From: Cricetomys ansorgei | Lineage: Eukaryota > Chordata > Mammalia > Rodentia > Nesomyidae | Assembly: GCA_026225945.1 (NCBI GenBank) | Contig: JAMJFZ010000879.1 | Span: 1,366,001 to 1,430,000, forward strand | Direction: 5' to 3' | Length of the DNA: 64,000 nt | Part shown: one piece after another, positions 25,891 to 38,023 of the stretch | How the letters are laid out: each line of letters opens with the position of its first letter | How positions within the stretch are numbered: position 1 is the stretch's first letter | Program-made: the position numbers and the translations under genes | Notes under the pieces: model-generated | Database searches by the model: none | Told to the model about the DNA's origin: nothing | The model's input: the letters and a program-made list of their open reading frames with translations, nothing else

Positions 25891-26704
25891 TTAAAAAGAA
25901 TTGAGGAAACATAAAATGAGAGAAAAAAAACACAGATAATCTGGAAAATACCATGAAGACATCATGATTATGATTGCTTAGGATAAAAAAAAAAAACAAT
26001 AAGGGGGACAAAAACCTAAAAAACTAAAAACCATTCCTTCTCCCATTCACCCCATGCATTTGTACAATGATAACGTCTCTCCTACCTACTTCCATCTGTT
26101 GAATACATGCCGCATGCTCACTCTGCCCACATGCATTCACCAAGCTCCTAGAGGTACCAAAACATTCAAAGACCCACTGCCAGAGATGGTGTAATGAATT
26201 CTGATAAACAGGCCATGAGCCGTTTCAAAATCTCTTTCACAGAAGACTCCATCCACTAAACAACTCAGATCCACTCATGTCATTAGTAAAACTCGCCACA
26301 CCCACGATGGCATATCCTAGAGCATCTTCAGTAAGATGCAGTGAGACCCTTCTCTCAGCAAAAACACCATTCCAAGAAAAACAAAGAAAAAAACCTATTC
26401 TCCTACTTTATAATATACTTTCTCAAAGAAGCAAGACTTACACACATATAGGCCAAGAACTGTGTGCAATCTAAAAGCACAGACTTGATACCAGGATGAG
26501 ATTGTAACGACTTTTTTAAAACCAGGAAATGAGCTTTGACATGTGGATGCAGCCAGGGCTTTCCTGACAACCCAGCCCCGCTGACAATGCTGCAGAGATG
26601 AAGAGGGGTAACAGGCTCCGTGAGTGACCACCGCTTTTGTGGCTAGCCCAAAGAAGAGCTGAGAGTTCAGAGCCAGGTGTAGACCCAAGGATACTGAATA
26701 TAAT

Positions 26705-26850
26705 CGTGGGAAACTTAAATGATCTCCTCTGGCTTCAGTTCCCTCACCTGTACGGTGGGATTATGTCCACCTGCAGTGCACTGTCAGAACTAAAGTAAAC
26801 AGTAAGGACGTCAACTAATAGCTACAACACTGCTATTTTATGCCAGGCAT
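26705..26850 (+). repeat. MIR fragment
   Basis: The core tggcttcagttccctcacct, gtacggtgggattatgtcca and a later tgccaggcattgagcg correspond to MIR in order. Confidence 0.6.
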
Positions 26851-27404
26851 TGAGCGGGTAACAAAATTAGACACATAGGAAAACTGTAAATCTAGCAAGG
26901 CATATGTACTTGTGTTTATGGTATAAACGCAGTGAGTCCCCAGAACATCACTGTGTGGGAGAGACCTGAGATTCAAGAGCAATAAGCACTTTGCCAGAGA
27001 TAATCACATACTCATTTATATGTAAACTCAATGAGTTTAAACCATGGCAGCCTGATGCCAGGATACTCATGTTAATAATTAAACAACACTGCTTCCCATA
27101 AAGTACTCAAGACAATGCGTAATCATTTTAAAAAATCAGTCAATTACGTTTCAGAGTAGAAATTCTGATACAGAGAGATGTTTTCTCATAGACAAGTTTT
27201 CCTATGACAAAACAGACATTCTCATTTATACAGGGTTATATTGGGCTTGTTCTATAAGAGACAAAGCCGAATGTCAGTGCACAATCATTCCTCACAGAAG
27301 AGAGACAAGGAAGCTATTAGGTCATGGACCTTAGAAGTTCTGTTGCCATTTAGTTCTTGGCCCTTGTCAAAACTTCTTGCCTAGATGTTTGTTAGAAGAA
27401 CGTG

Positions 27405-27615
27405 AGGGGATAGGGAGACATTCAGCTGGTAGAATGTTGGGTTTCCCCCTCGGTCCCAAACGCGAGAACTGCCAATCTGCCACCCCAGGCACACTGGCCC
27501 AGGTTTAGCTCTTTGGCCCGGAATGCAAAGGCCCCGGTTTGAGTGGCAGGGAAGCGCTCTGGGACCCGGGAGTGAGTCTCCAGGGTGCTGACTACCCGCA
27601 GCCTGAGAATAGAGG
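27405..27615 (+). other. CpG-enriched patch with ID-like pieces
   Basis: At least eight CpGs fall within about 180 nt (27450-27600), in a window where CpG is otherwise sparse. Two pieces look like tRNA-derived ID boxes (gggagacattcagctggtag; gaatgcaaaggccccggttt), so some CpGs may come from decayed SINE sequence. It lies about 2.8 kb upstream of exon 2 in the gene's direction. No promoter elements are proven. Confidence 0.45.
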
Positions 27616-27929
27616 ATAAGATGCAAGGAAGCCTCTGGAGATGAATCTGATGGATCAGGAACTCTTTAATGGTGCGCTTTACCTTGTTTAAATATCCTTC
27701 GCCCAGAGAAGGCGGGGTGAGGAAGTCTGATTAGCATGGGGGCAGGGTGGGAGAGAAAGGCATCTACTCAATGAATGGATCCAGCCAGGTGCAGTGGAGA
27801 CAAGCATGTTCCTTCTGCTTCTGAGAAGCAGGCAACCCACAATATTCTGTCCAGAGCTTAAGAAGAGGAGCTTGCTGAGCCCCCTTTCCTCTCACCTTTG
27901 CAGGGAGTGGAGGCGCATTCCAGCCACTT

Positions 27930-28215
27930 CGACTACTCCTTTAGCCCACAGTAGAATACTAGGGGAGCCAGGGGGAAGCCTGAGTTTGATCGTCGCCATA
28001 AACAAAAGGCAAGCATTTCTGCAAGGGACAATCCATCAGGTTGACCGGCTGGCCGGCCTTGTATTGAATTGCAATCGGTGACCCCAGATCCTAGTGAGAG
28101 TTCCTATCTGAAATAACAAGGTAGCCAAAGCCAGTTCCTGAGGAATGACACCAGAGGCTGAGCTCTGACCTTCACAGGCACTTGAACATGTGCACACACC
28201 CAGGAATAAAGAACG
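27930..28215 (+). repeat. B4-type SINE
   Basis: An ID-like head (gggaagcctgagtttgatcg) and a B4 3' end (ctgaggaatgacaccagagg, ctgagctctgaccttcacag, acatgtgcacacacccagg) are clear. The middle is diverged. Confidence 0.7.
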
Positions 28216-28239
28216 CAGAAAACACAGAGACGTTTCAAG

Positions 28240-28345
28240 AGCCAGCATCTCACTATGCAGCCATGACTGTCTAAAACTTAAAGAGATCTGCCTGCCACTG
28301 TCTTCTGAATGTTAAAGGCGCGTGCCGTGGACACCGGGCAACAAG
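28240..28345 (-). repeat. B1-type SINE fragment
   Basis: The reverse complement of B1 is readable: agccagcatctcactatgca, taaagagatctgcctgccac, ttctgaatgttaaaggcgcg and tgcc. Confidence 0.75.
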
Positions 28346-28831
28346 CATCACTTTTACCCTGAGACTTTATGTATGTTTTGAGATTGACAAATATATTACT
28401 GCTGCTCCTCAAAATTACTGAGTCATAAGTCAAGGTGATATCTGATAGATGGAAGGGTGTAGAAGGGGAAGCATCAAGGGGATCCTTGGGGCAAGGACAA
28501 GAACTGACTTTTAAAATAAAAGTCATTTCCCAAGGTGCAGGTTAGGCAATTGCGAAGGTTTAAGTGGCTCTGTGAAGCTGTCAGACAAGACGGATAGGCA
28601 TACAGGAGGGAAGGAGGGGCCTGTCAGGAGGATGAAAGTGATGACCTCATTAAACTAATAGAGAGCAAAGGATTCAACCTGAAAGGTGCAAAGCATCTAA
28701 GGTGAGACGCAGAGGAAGAAAACCCAGGTCAGACTCCTCTTTGGAATTTGACTTTCTCTCAGACCTTAACAGCGGCCAAGATCAACGTGACAACGGATGT
28801 TCCATCCTCCACTACAATTTATTTTAAATCT

Positions 28832-29165
28832 TTGTGTGTGTGTGTGTGTGTGCGTGTGTGTATGTGTTGTGTGCATGTGTGGCTGTGTATGTGTACATGT
28901 ATGAGTGTGTGTGTGTGCGTGTGTGTGTGTGTGTGTTGTGTGCATGTGTGGCTGTGTATGTGTACATGTATGAGTGTGTGTGTGTGAATGTATGTGTGTG
29001 TGCATGTGTGTGTGTGCGTGTGTGTTGTGTGCATGTGTGGCTGTGTGCATGTGTGACTGTGTATGTGTACATGTATGAGTGTGTGTGTGTGAATGTATGT
29101 GTGTGTGGGTGTGCGTGTGTGTGTGTGCGTGTGTATGTGTGTATGTGAATGCCATGCATGCATGT
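28832..29165 (+). repeat. TG-rich minisatellite with 69-89 bp higher-order units
   Basis: A 300-nt TG array carries a recurring marker block (gttgtgtgcatgtgtggctg, then gtgtacatgtatgag) that starts near 28866, 28935 and 29024, spaced 69 and 89 nt apart. The unit grew by duplication with internal TG length change. The His/Thr- and Val/Cys-rich open frames here are artefacts of the repeat. Confidence 0.93.
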
Positions 29166-29189
29166 ACGTGCTCATAGAGATCAGAGAAG

Positions 29190-29292
29190 GGTTCTGTGGT
29201 ATGGCTTCTCTCCTTCCTCCTATACATGGGCTCTAAGATTGAACTCGAGTTGCTCTACTTGGACAGCACGCACCATTAGCCACTAGGCTTGG
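29190..29292 (-). repeat. B2/B4-like SINE fragment
   Basis: Segments tgggctctaagattgaactc and cgcaccattagccactaggc resemble the reversed tRNA-like end of a B2 or B4. The rest is too diverged to assign. Confidence 0.45.
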
Positions 29293-29294
29293 CT

Positions 29295-30830
29295 GAAGTA
29301 AAATCACCTGTTTTGAGGTTTGGGTGCAGTTTCCAAATAAACAGTATAAACCGGAGGAGGAAGGAGACAAAAACATCCAATAGTAGGGCCCCATCTCCCA
29401 TTGGCTGATAGGCGCACTGATGTGACCAGGTCTCTCAGCAGTCAGACAGATGGCAAAACCTGCAGGAGCCAAGCTGAGCTTCCATGATGCCAATAATGAT
29501 ACACAGAGATGCTGAAGGCCAGGGAGAAGTTTTCCAGAACAAAAATAAGAGTGGACTAATATTTGTGTGTTTGTGCACCTTTTGGCTTCACAGGAAAAAA
29601 AAAATTACCAGCCTTATAAAGGTCACATTTATTTGCTTTCTCTTTTTACCTAGAGGCCTACATGCAGACCTGTGCCAAATGTTGAGCAAAAGCTATTTAA
29701 ACCAAAGAACCCCATGTGCTTGGCAAACATGTTTTCTCCATTAACCCATTGTGAAAGTAACTGCTTAAAATTGGAGTTCTCCTTTCTCCCTTCACTTTGA
29801 GTATTGGAATCAATTGCTTTCACTGACACAGATTGGACCTGGAGAAGTGATGTTTCTGAATGCTACTAAAACTTACCAGCACCTGCTGAGATTTGAACTG
29901 GGTCAAATCTTATATTTGCCTTAAATACAGAATATAATCTTATGAGATGGCTTAGAAATATCCTATAGAGAAATGAGAACACTCAGCTTTCTCTAACTTC
30001 ACCATTCCCACATAATGTCACTTTATTATCTCCAAATTAGTAACAGGAAAAATACTAGGTAAGACTCGGGATGATGCAATTCTTTCATTACTGAGAGGAA
30101 ATTGCTTTAAAGGCAATTTTGTAGACTAGGATCGATCATGTTCTCCTGTCACAGATGGAAGAGGCCTTGCAGGTTAATCTCCAAGGGTCAAAGACATGAT
30201 AGTTTCTTTTTCATTTGTTGATCCCACCAGGGTTCAGCTGCATGATATGGAGAGATGTTTTCTGTACCGACATCCATTGAAGCTGCTGTCAGTTTTACAT
30301 TCACCAGCAAGAAACACCAAGTCAGAAGATCCTACAGCAAAAGGGCTCAGAGCCCTGGGTCCAGCTGGTTACCAGGCCCACAGTCAAACAGATCCACCAG
30401 TCCCTTCTTGAGTTTTGAATTAACTGAGTTTTAAACAAGCCACTACTGTGAATTAGCAGCCATTCTTGATCTCTCGTTTCTTCTGGTCTGATCCTGGTAT
30501 CTAGAATCTCTGTTTCTCATATCTGAGGCGCTTTACCCTCTACTGAAGGGACTCCCACTATGTGACAGGCAGCAACTAGGAATCACTGTCATGGTAGTAA
30601 CTTCACTGGAAGGATAGACTCCTATCAGGAAAATGTCATAAAATGGTGACAAGAATCTCTGATTCAAGAGAATATTCTGTCTAGTGACTTCTTCAAAATC
30701 CTGGTTTACTTGTTTTTAACCCTTAAGGAGTCTCACACTGAAAACAAAAGAACGCATGATTGCCAAAGGAGAAAGCTCCGAAACACAGCATGCTAGATTG
30801 CCCCTGCATTTTGGCAGTGGAATCCAGAGG
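29295..30830. other. Intronic sequence, nothing recognised
   Basis: Frames of up to 86 codons without recognisable content. No repeat was assigned. Confidence 0.55.
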
Positions 30831-30834
30831 ATAG

Positions 30835-31065
30835 TCAGGTGGAGAGGTGACTGACTCAGCAGTTAACAGCACTAGCTACTACTCTTCCAGAAGACCTGAG
30901 TTCAGTTCTCAGTACACACATTGAGTAGCTCACAGCGGCCTGCAACTTCAGCTCCAAGGGACCTGATGCCCTCTTCTGGGATCCACAGGTGCTGCATGAA
31001 TGCAGTGCTTATAGAGAGACAAGCAGGCTCACACACATACACATAAACAATAAAACAAACACCCC
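30835..31065 (+). repeat. B2-family SINE
   Basis: The B2/B3 order is clear: gactgactcagcagttaaca, cttccagaagacctgagttc, cagctccaagggacctgatg, ccctcttctgggatccacag and a CA-rich tail with aataaaac. Confidence 0.9.
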
Positions 31066-31507
31066 GAGGCTTCTGCTCTATTTTCTTTTTTATATCTAGA
31101 ACATATGAATGTATTTATAGTCAGTCATTGTAGGTAGGTATTGCTGAACCCAGGGCATTTTGCATGCAAAGCACAGGCTCTATCTCCAAGTTAAACACAC
31201 ACACACCCACCCCATTTAGGGGTCTTTGAAGACTAGAGAACTTTCATTCAATTCTGACCCACTAATATTAAGCAGGAATAAAGCAAAACAAGAACACAGG
31301 ACGAGTTTATCAATCATCAAAAGGTTACCCAGTAGTAAACAAGGACTACCATCAAGGTCTTCTGATTATTATTTCAGTATCTTAACCTCTATATGGGCAC
31401 TGCTTCCCATGGCATTGACAGCCATAGGCGGTTGAAAAGTGGAACCAAGATATCCTGGAAATCTACAACAAGCCGTGCATTTAGAAGATACAGTGTGTGT
31501 TTGTGTG

Positions 31508-31815
31508 CATGTGTCTTAGTTACTTTCTCATCGCTGTGATAAAACGCCCTAGCAAGATAAGTTGAGGGAGAAAGGTTTTATTATTTGGGCTTACTAAGGG
31601 CTGCAGTCTATCACAGCAGGGAAAACGCAGTAGCGGGTGGGTAAAAACTCAAACTGCAAAGAGATGTGAACCAGAAAAATGAGACGCACCTCATAGTGAC
31701 CCACTGAGAGGTTCCACTTCCTAAAGGTGCCCTGACCTTCCCAAACAGTGCCAGCAATTGGAAATCAAGTATTCAAACAGGCAAGTCTGAGAGGGGGTTC
31801 ACATTCAAACTACAA

Positions 31816-31818
<3 letters not shown>
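31508..31818 (+). mobile_element. Rodent interspersed repeat (URR1/RMER-like, unassigned)
   Basis: It starts tcttagttactttctcatcg, ctgtgataaaacgccctagc and ends gggggttcacattcaaacta, caaca, directly before a TG microsatellite. I know this start and end from a common rodent repeat, but I cannot name the family with confidence. It is either a non-autonomous DNA transposon or an LTR. Confidence 0.6.

Positions 31819-31852
<34 letters not shown>
31818..31852 (+). repeat. (GT)17 microsatellite
   Basis: A perfect GT run is attached to the 3' end of the preceding interspersed repeat. Confidence 0.96.
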
Positions 31853-31857
<5 letters not shown>

Positions 31858-32164
31858 TCTCACTAATATTTACATTTACTTAATAGATGCCAAAATTCTT
31901 CCTCCCTATTTCTTCTTACTTTTCAAAAATGCAGCTCTTTGAACATTTAAAATCACATATAAGACTACATCATGCACAAACACTAAATAGGACTTTGTAC
32001 ATATTCCTTTCTTCTTGCTCCGCCTCTTTTTCAGGGTCACCAATAGCATGCAGAACTCTTAGATATGCACCCTCTTCAGGAGCTAAGAACAGGACAATGG
32101 AAATCACATCCCCCAGCCTTTCTCCTCTTCTAATTTTTGTTTGACTCCTATAGAAAAATCAAAC

Positions 32165-32335
32165 TATCTCTAATCTAGCTGCACAATGGGATCATTTCTA
32201 AAATCAATGGTGTTCACATCCCAGCACTAAAATCTGACTTAACTGATTTAGAGTCAGATGGAGGCACTATTTTTTGTAAGAGAATCCCTGGCAGTATTAG
32301 TATGAAGACCAGATTGAGACCCACTAGTCTACGCC
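32165..32335 (+). mobile_element. MER5-like hAT remnant
   Basis: Segments tctagctgcacaatgggatc, gtgttcacatcccagcacta and, at the end, accagattgagacccactag resemble a MER5-type element with its terminal gagaaccact-like repeat. Confidence 0.5.
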
Positions 32336-32579
32336 AGCAGTAAAGGCATATAGAATGCCAGCTCCCTTTGTCTCCCTACCTGCTGGTGCCAATAAGCACC
32401 ACACCATGGACAAAGGTGAAATGTCATTGCAAATACAGACACATTTGTTTCACCCCTCTCTAAAACCAGAACATGCACAAGAAGAGCTTTTGTCCCATAA
32501 TTCATGTGGCGACTCTGCAAAAGGGCTGTCAAAGATACTTAGGTCAGCACATGTTAAGAAAACAGCTTAAGGATATCAC

Positions 32580-33164
32580 ATGTCAGACACAACTTACAAC
32601 ACATTCTGGCCTGACCTCCCGAGACTGTCACTCCAATCTTGTACACAATTGTGTATGTCACCAGCCTCTTTTCTAATCAAAGGCTGGCAGGATAGAAAGA
32701 AGTGGCTAACCGAGGGGATATGGGAAAGGCAGTCCACATTTCCTTCTTGCTCAGTCATCAATCCAATGCAACTGACAAAGTCAAGTTGCTCGAAGCGAGA
32801 GCTTCCCCTTTTCCAAGAGCTACCCCAAACACAGATGGTAATAAAACAACAGATAAACCACACTCACAAGGGCAGGAATGTTTGCGACCTTTGAGTCTGG
32901 CCCTCATCAGCTATCTCTCTTCTCTCACCCTAACCTGGCCCATGAATCTCATAAACAACCTTACAATGTTGTGGGCAAACAGGACGTTCTTTAAGAAACA
33001 TGTAAACAAGCTCCTGTACTTGTTTTTAAACTTTGCTTAATCTTTGAATCTGGTTATAAATTATAACTTCTGGGCAATGCAACTTCCACACACACATACA
33101 AATTTTTATACAACTCTCTTCAGAAGCCCACAACATTGCCTTAGTGGGTATGTATATGTATGTG

Positions 33165-33208
<44 letters not shown>

Positions 33209-33470
33209 CCTTTCATAATCCATCAATACTCCCTCTTTCTCCCTCTCCCGTCCCCCTTCCCCTCTCCTATTTCTTTTCTTTCTTATGCTTAAATGCAAAG
33301 CATGTACTGACTCTATCTTCTCTATTTCTAACTAATAAACTCACTATTTGCTCTACCCTAACTTGTCTTCTGTAGAGTTAACAACTTGGGATTCCCTGAA
33401 TTGACCCGCAAAAGGATATATTCTTGGGCTTCTAGAGGCCCAGTGTTGATTTGCATGTCCCTTTGTTTCT
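32580..33470 (+). mobile_element. Possible LTR-type repeat
   Basis: This stretch has several overlapping open frames of 67-112 codons, a CA microsatellite in its pyrimidine-rich part, and a ctaataaactcactatttgc segment that looks like an LTR polyadenylation region. I could not define both ends or name a family. None of the frames resembles a protein I know. Confidence 0.3.
33168..33206 (+). repeat. (CA)19 microsatellite
   Basis: A perfect CA run is followed by a C/T-rich stretch up to about 33285. Confidence 0.96.
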
Positions 33471-33474
33471 GCTA

Positions 33475-35000
33475 ACAAAATCACATTAACTAATGAATCA
33501 TAAGAATCTATGGAATGCTTAGGTGTTTCCTTCCATGCTACTCGGTGAGAAGGTGGGAAACAGTGAGCAGTAGACAACAAGCGTGAGCAGACGCACAGAC
33601 TCTGAAGGGCCGACCTCTTGGTGCTTCCTAGTTTCTGTTGGATGTAGTTGGCAAAAGGTTAGAAAGCAAAGCTAAAGGAGAAATGAAGAGTCAAGGGATA
33701 GTGGGTATAAGAAAAGGCCCATCTAAAGAAAGGGCCTTTCTATTGTTTAAAGGCTGTAATAGCTACCTAATTTTTAGAGGAAATCTAGACCAAAATGTTC
33801 TGTGTCAAGGTAATAAGGTAGTATGCTTTAAGTTTGGAAATTTGAAAATACAAAATACCACTTAATGTATATGAAAGTAACTCTGCTGCGGGTCACCCAT
33901 ACCATCATCACGCGAAAAATGAACCTATTCAGAGTGAAAAGGGAAGGGAAGTATAAAGGAAGGTACTAAGGACTTCTGGCTCTTTTCACGTTCTTATGCT
34001 GAGCGACTTGGCTGAACTTACATACAGCTCTACACAATTTTGAGTTTATCTGTGTATGAAGCTATGTGTATGCAACTATAAACAAACCATGCCTGGGGCA
34101 GAGAACTAGACCCTGAGAACTGTGCTTACTAGGGCTCTATTACCATCACTCATGCAGAAGCCACGCACTTGGTACTTGAAAGTACAGGCTTGCACGGGAG
34201 ATACTAGTGTCTACCAGATCAAAACATCCCTGCCTACATATCAGTCTCACTTAGGATTAAAAAGAGAAGGTTCTCCTCAGATTTCTAAGTAAAATTCCAA
34301 CTTAGCAATGCCCTGGTGTTTTCATTCCTGCTGTTTTGTGCTTGTCCATCCTCAGCAAGGCCCTCTTCCCCCATGTCCTCTAAGGACCACCCACAGGTCT
34401 GAGCTGTAAAATACGTTCAGTCAACATCCATCTGTCCAGATCACCTCTTGAGCGAACTGAAGGCCTCCTTCAGTTTCCCTGGTTGTGGACATGCAAATAC
34501 AGCACAATGAGGTTTTATGCAATATTTCAAAAGTGTTCATACAAGGGCACAATGGTGCTCAGAGCATTTATTGAAATAAGCAATTTTTCTTTTCCCTCTG
34601 GCTTACAAACTATACATTATACACAGTACATTTTGAACCCAACTCCAAAATGTGTTACAAGCGATTCTTACATACAGATGTCCTGAAAATAGAATAATGA
34701 TTCTTTCAGGGTAGAGAGGGACCAGCAGAGCAGAAATGGAGGGGGAAGAAGAGAACAGCATTTAATGATAACAAATGTGTGAAAATGTCACAGTGAAATC
34801 TATGACTTTGTATGTCAACCAAAACTTAATGTTTAAAAATCAGATAGTAAATGAAAAACAATTACAATTTCAACCACCAAGAATCGATAGTTACAGAAAG
34901 TGAGCATTAGAACACCACAAAGAGAATATTTCTATAATTTGAGTTTCAAAGTAATTTTCATTAAAATATGACCCTTTGTGTTTATTGCTAACCCTTCATA
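33475..35000. other. Intronic sequence, nothing recognised
   Basis: Frames of up to 75 codons only. No repeat was assigned. Confidence 0.5.
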
Positions 35001-35004
35001 TGTA

Positions 35005-35006
<2 letters not shown>

Positions 35007-35054
<48 letters not shown>

Positions 35055-35060
35055 TGTGCA
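35007..35060 (+). repeat. (TG)n microsatellite with CGCG tail
   Basis: A TG run of about 44 nt ends in cgcgtgtgcacg. Confidence 0.96.
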
Positions 35061-35794
35061 CGCTCACACCTGCCCTAAGAACCCAGGAAAACATAAACAA
35101 GTGACAGCCAACCTTGACTCTATTTGTGGTTGTGAGAGGTTCTATCACGAAGTAATTTTAACTATGATTATTATTGGTGGTTCATTCCACTACATTTGCA
35201 AATGGCTTATACAAAGAATTATGTAATAATGACTCAACAGGACTCTTTTATGAAAAAGACTTATTGTAGCAGTTTCAAAATATGTCAGCACTGTTGAAAA
35301 ACTTAAGATAATAGTGAACTTGAACTTTTTATTATGAAAATAATAAATGTATAGACACTAGGCCAGTGATTTGATGTGGTTGGTTAATTGGTTATAAATG
35401 ATTTCACATTTGGATATGAGGAAAGTAAAAATGTATTTGTTGATTTGGAAACACTGTATCGATTTTCTAATTTAAGGATTTTGATTAAGTATTAAATGTT
35501 TTAGTAAAGACTGAAGTAAAAATAGATCCTTAAAAAATAAAATATATAACTGGGGAGTTTGTTTTTATGAGACTATGTTACAGCGAGTTAAAAACTGCTT
35601 AATATGTGTATTCATTTATGCCAGAAAACAGCCCAACTATATTGTATCTCAGTGCTAGGTGAAATAATCATGGAATATTCTAGAAAACTATATTTATCAT
35701 TATTTCTAGAGTCACAAACCTCAAGTAATGCAAAAAAGAAAAATTCTCTGCACTGAGATGAATTTAAAGGGAGAAAGTTTTAATTTATTTTAGG

Positions 35795-35924
35795 GGCCTG
35801 AGAGTTGGCTCAGCATGTATAGGAACTTGCCACCAAGCCTGAGGACCTGCACACAATCCCCAGACCCACCTGATAAAGGACAGAAGGAAGTCCCACGAGC
35901 TGTCCTCTGACGGTATATATCCGT

Positions 35925-35926
<2 letters not shown>
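35795..35926 (+). repeat. B4A-type SINE
   Basis: Segments cctgagagttggctcagcat, agcctgaggacctgcacaca and acgagctgtcctctgacggt follow B4A order. The 3' tail has expanded into the next CA tract. Confidence 0.82.
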
Positions 35927-35975
<49 letters not shown>

Positions 35976-35982
35976 GCGCGCA
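35926..35982 (+). repeat. (CA)n microsatellite with CGCGCG tail
   Basis: A CA run of about 48 nt ends in cgcgcgcgca. It arose within the B4A tail. Confidence 0.96.
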
Positions 35983-36014
35983 CTCAATCACATACACACA
36001 CATAATAAATGTAC

Positions 36015-38020
36015 AGAGTTTCCCCCTTTTTGCCTTAGACAAATATATATCAGAAGGAGGTTAAAATCATGAGGTAAACAAGAAGACACAGTTTAAGACA
36101 AGGTGAATTTATTTCTCAAAGGACTAAGTCCCTTTGAGCATAGTAATCACCCTTAGAAATGAAGTCTAACCGCAATTCCAAAACTTGATTTAACATGAGG
36201 CATGTTTTAACATGCAGAAATCTCAACTCGATAGGCCAAACCATGAAATATGAGCAAAGACTTTAACTAGAATGGAGGTAAAATATTAAATCTTAATATT
36301 AAAATATTTAAAATAGGCAATAAATATGAACTTTAGAAATCTTTGAAATAAAACTAAACAGACAAATGTAATGTTACTTCCTTGTAACATGATATGAAAA
36401 TAACCTCTCTTCCCACACAGGATGCTCACATTCATCACTTAACTCCAAACCCCTACATCTCCTGGGCTGCCACGTGTACCTGCTGGCCCAATCCTCTGAG
36501 ATTAATGCACCTATAAACATCACAATTTTTAATTAGTAAATTTGTTTGAAAGGCTCTTGAAAACATGTGCCCAAATGATAACATCAATTCTAAGCAGATT
36601 TATGGATGCCACATAGCTACCACTTTTGTATACAGGAAAAAAATAATTTCATAAACAAAACCATGAGAAGCACACTTGGTATTTTAGTATCATGGGGAAG
36701 ACTGAAATATTTTGCCTCCTCGTCATCCCTCAAGACAGCCAAGCACAGAGTGAAACCCCCAAGTGAACCTGATTCTCTCTTACCCTACCTTGGCTATCCC
36801 TCCTCCCAGGAGACTCTACAGCAGCTTGTGGGGAAAACACAGGCCCTGGGGGCACCTCCAGAGGAATAATGCTTACAACTCTTACCTCAGCTGACCAAAC
36901 CTTTTCTCATCCACTGCATCTGGGCTATTTCTAAGAAACGCTCACTTGCTCACTCATGAGAAACACAGAACATTCAGGAGGCCCCAAATGCCTGTTCCTC
37001 AACTCAAATGATCCTTTTTATGCATACACAGATTTAATGGATCCCTTTAATGGATCCTATCCAATCACAAGATCCCCAAACTACCGTTCAGATGAACTTG
37101 TCAATTATGATTTAAAATCAAAACATTCTTTTTTTTTATCCCTGAAGTTGGAAAGTGAGAAGTTTCTTGGTAAAACTGTAACTGTTTATATTTCCAACCA
37201 TATGCAAGTTTATCATGCACATAAAAAATTGAAATAATGAAGAGAAGAGATGGTTGAAATTATAATGCCACGTGAAAATTTATAAGTAACACTAAATCTC
37301 ATGCTAGCAAAGGAGTCAGTAGGTCACTGTGCTGAGAAGACATAAAAATAATTAAATAAAAGGATTCACAATAAAATCTGAGTGTCTAGCACAGTGCTCT
37401 GATGTCTGATGAATATTTAACCAACATGTTTTTTTGATAAATGAAATACCGGATGGATTTTTCTCCTTACCACACCCATGGCTTAAACAACATTTCCATG
37501 GCACTACGTACAATATGAGGACATACAAACAAAATGTGACTTTGTCCAAATCTGAAAGGAACTTCAAAAAATAAGTCAATAGTCAAAATATCTCAGAAAC
37601 CAAAACTTGCATTTGGTTCATGTGTCTTAGAGAATCTATTACAAGGAGGAGACTGTGGGTGTTATGTGGAGGGACGGCTGCAGGGTCACACCCCAGGTGA
37701 CACAAGACAGGTATGTGAGCAACAAATAAAAAAAAATCAAAAGGGAAGGCAGGAAAAGGCATATGTATTTATGCCTTTTATGTATCTGAAACTTAATAAG
37801 CTAATTCTCTCTCTCGGTACCTCAACATGGAGGACAGAAGCTTCCTGTTTTACATTTTTGCACCTGCAGGGCAGGCTACCTAGGTGACAAGTCAGACAGA
37901 GTCAAAAAACTTACAAGCAGGCACAAATAAAGAGCTCACTGTGAAACGCAGTACCCTAAGCAGCTAAAAACTACAGTGTGTAAGTCACTCTCACGTATAT
38001 GATACGATGAACAGAACAGC
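36015..38020. other. Intronic sequence, nothing recognised
   Basis: AT-rich, with a weak L2-like piece near 37378-37425 that I could not support further. Confidence 0.5.
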
Positions 38021-38023
38021 ATC

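Noticed and set aside
28766..29227. His/Thr-rich and Val/Cys-rich frames of up to 153 codons on both strands
   Set aside because: They are translations of the TG/CA minisatellite in different frames, with no independent coding signal.
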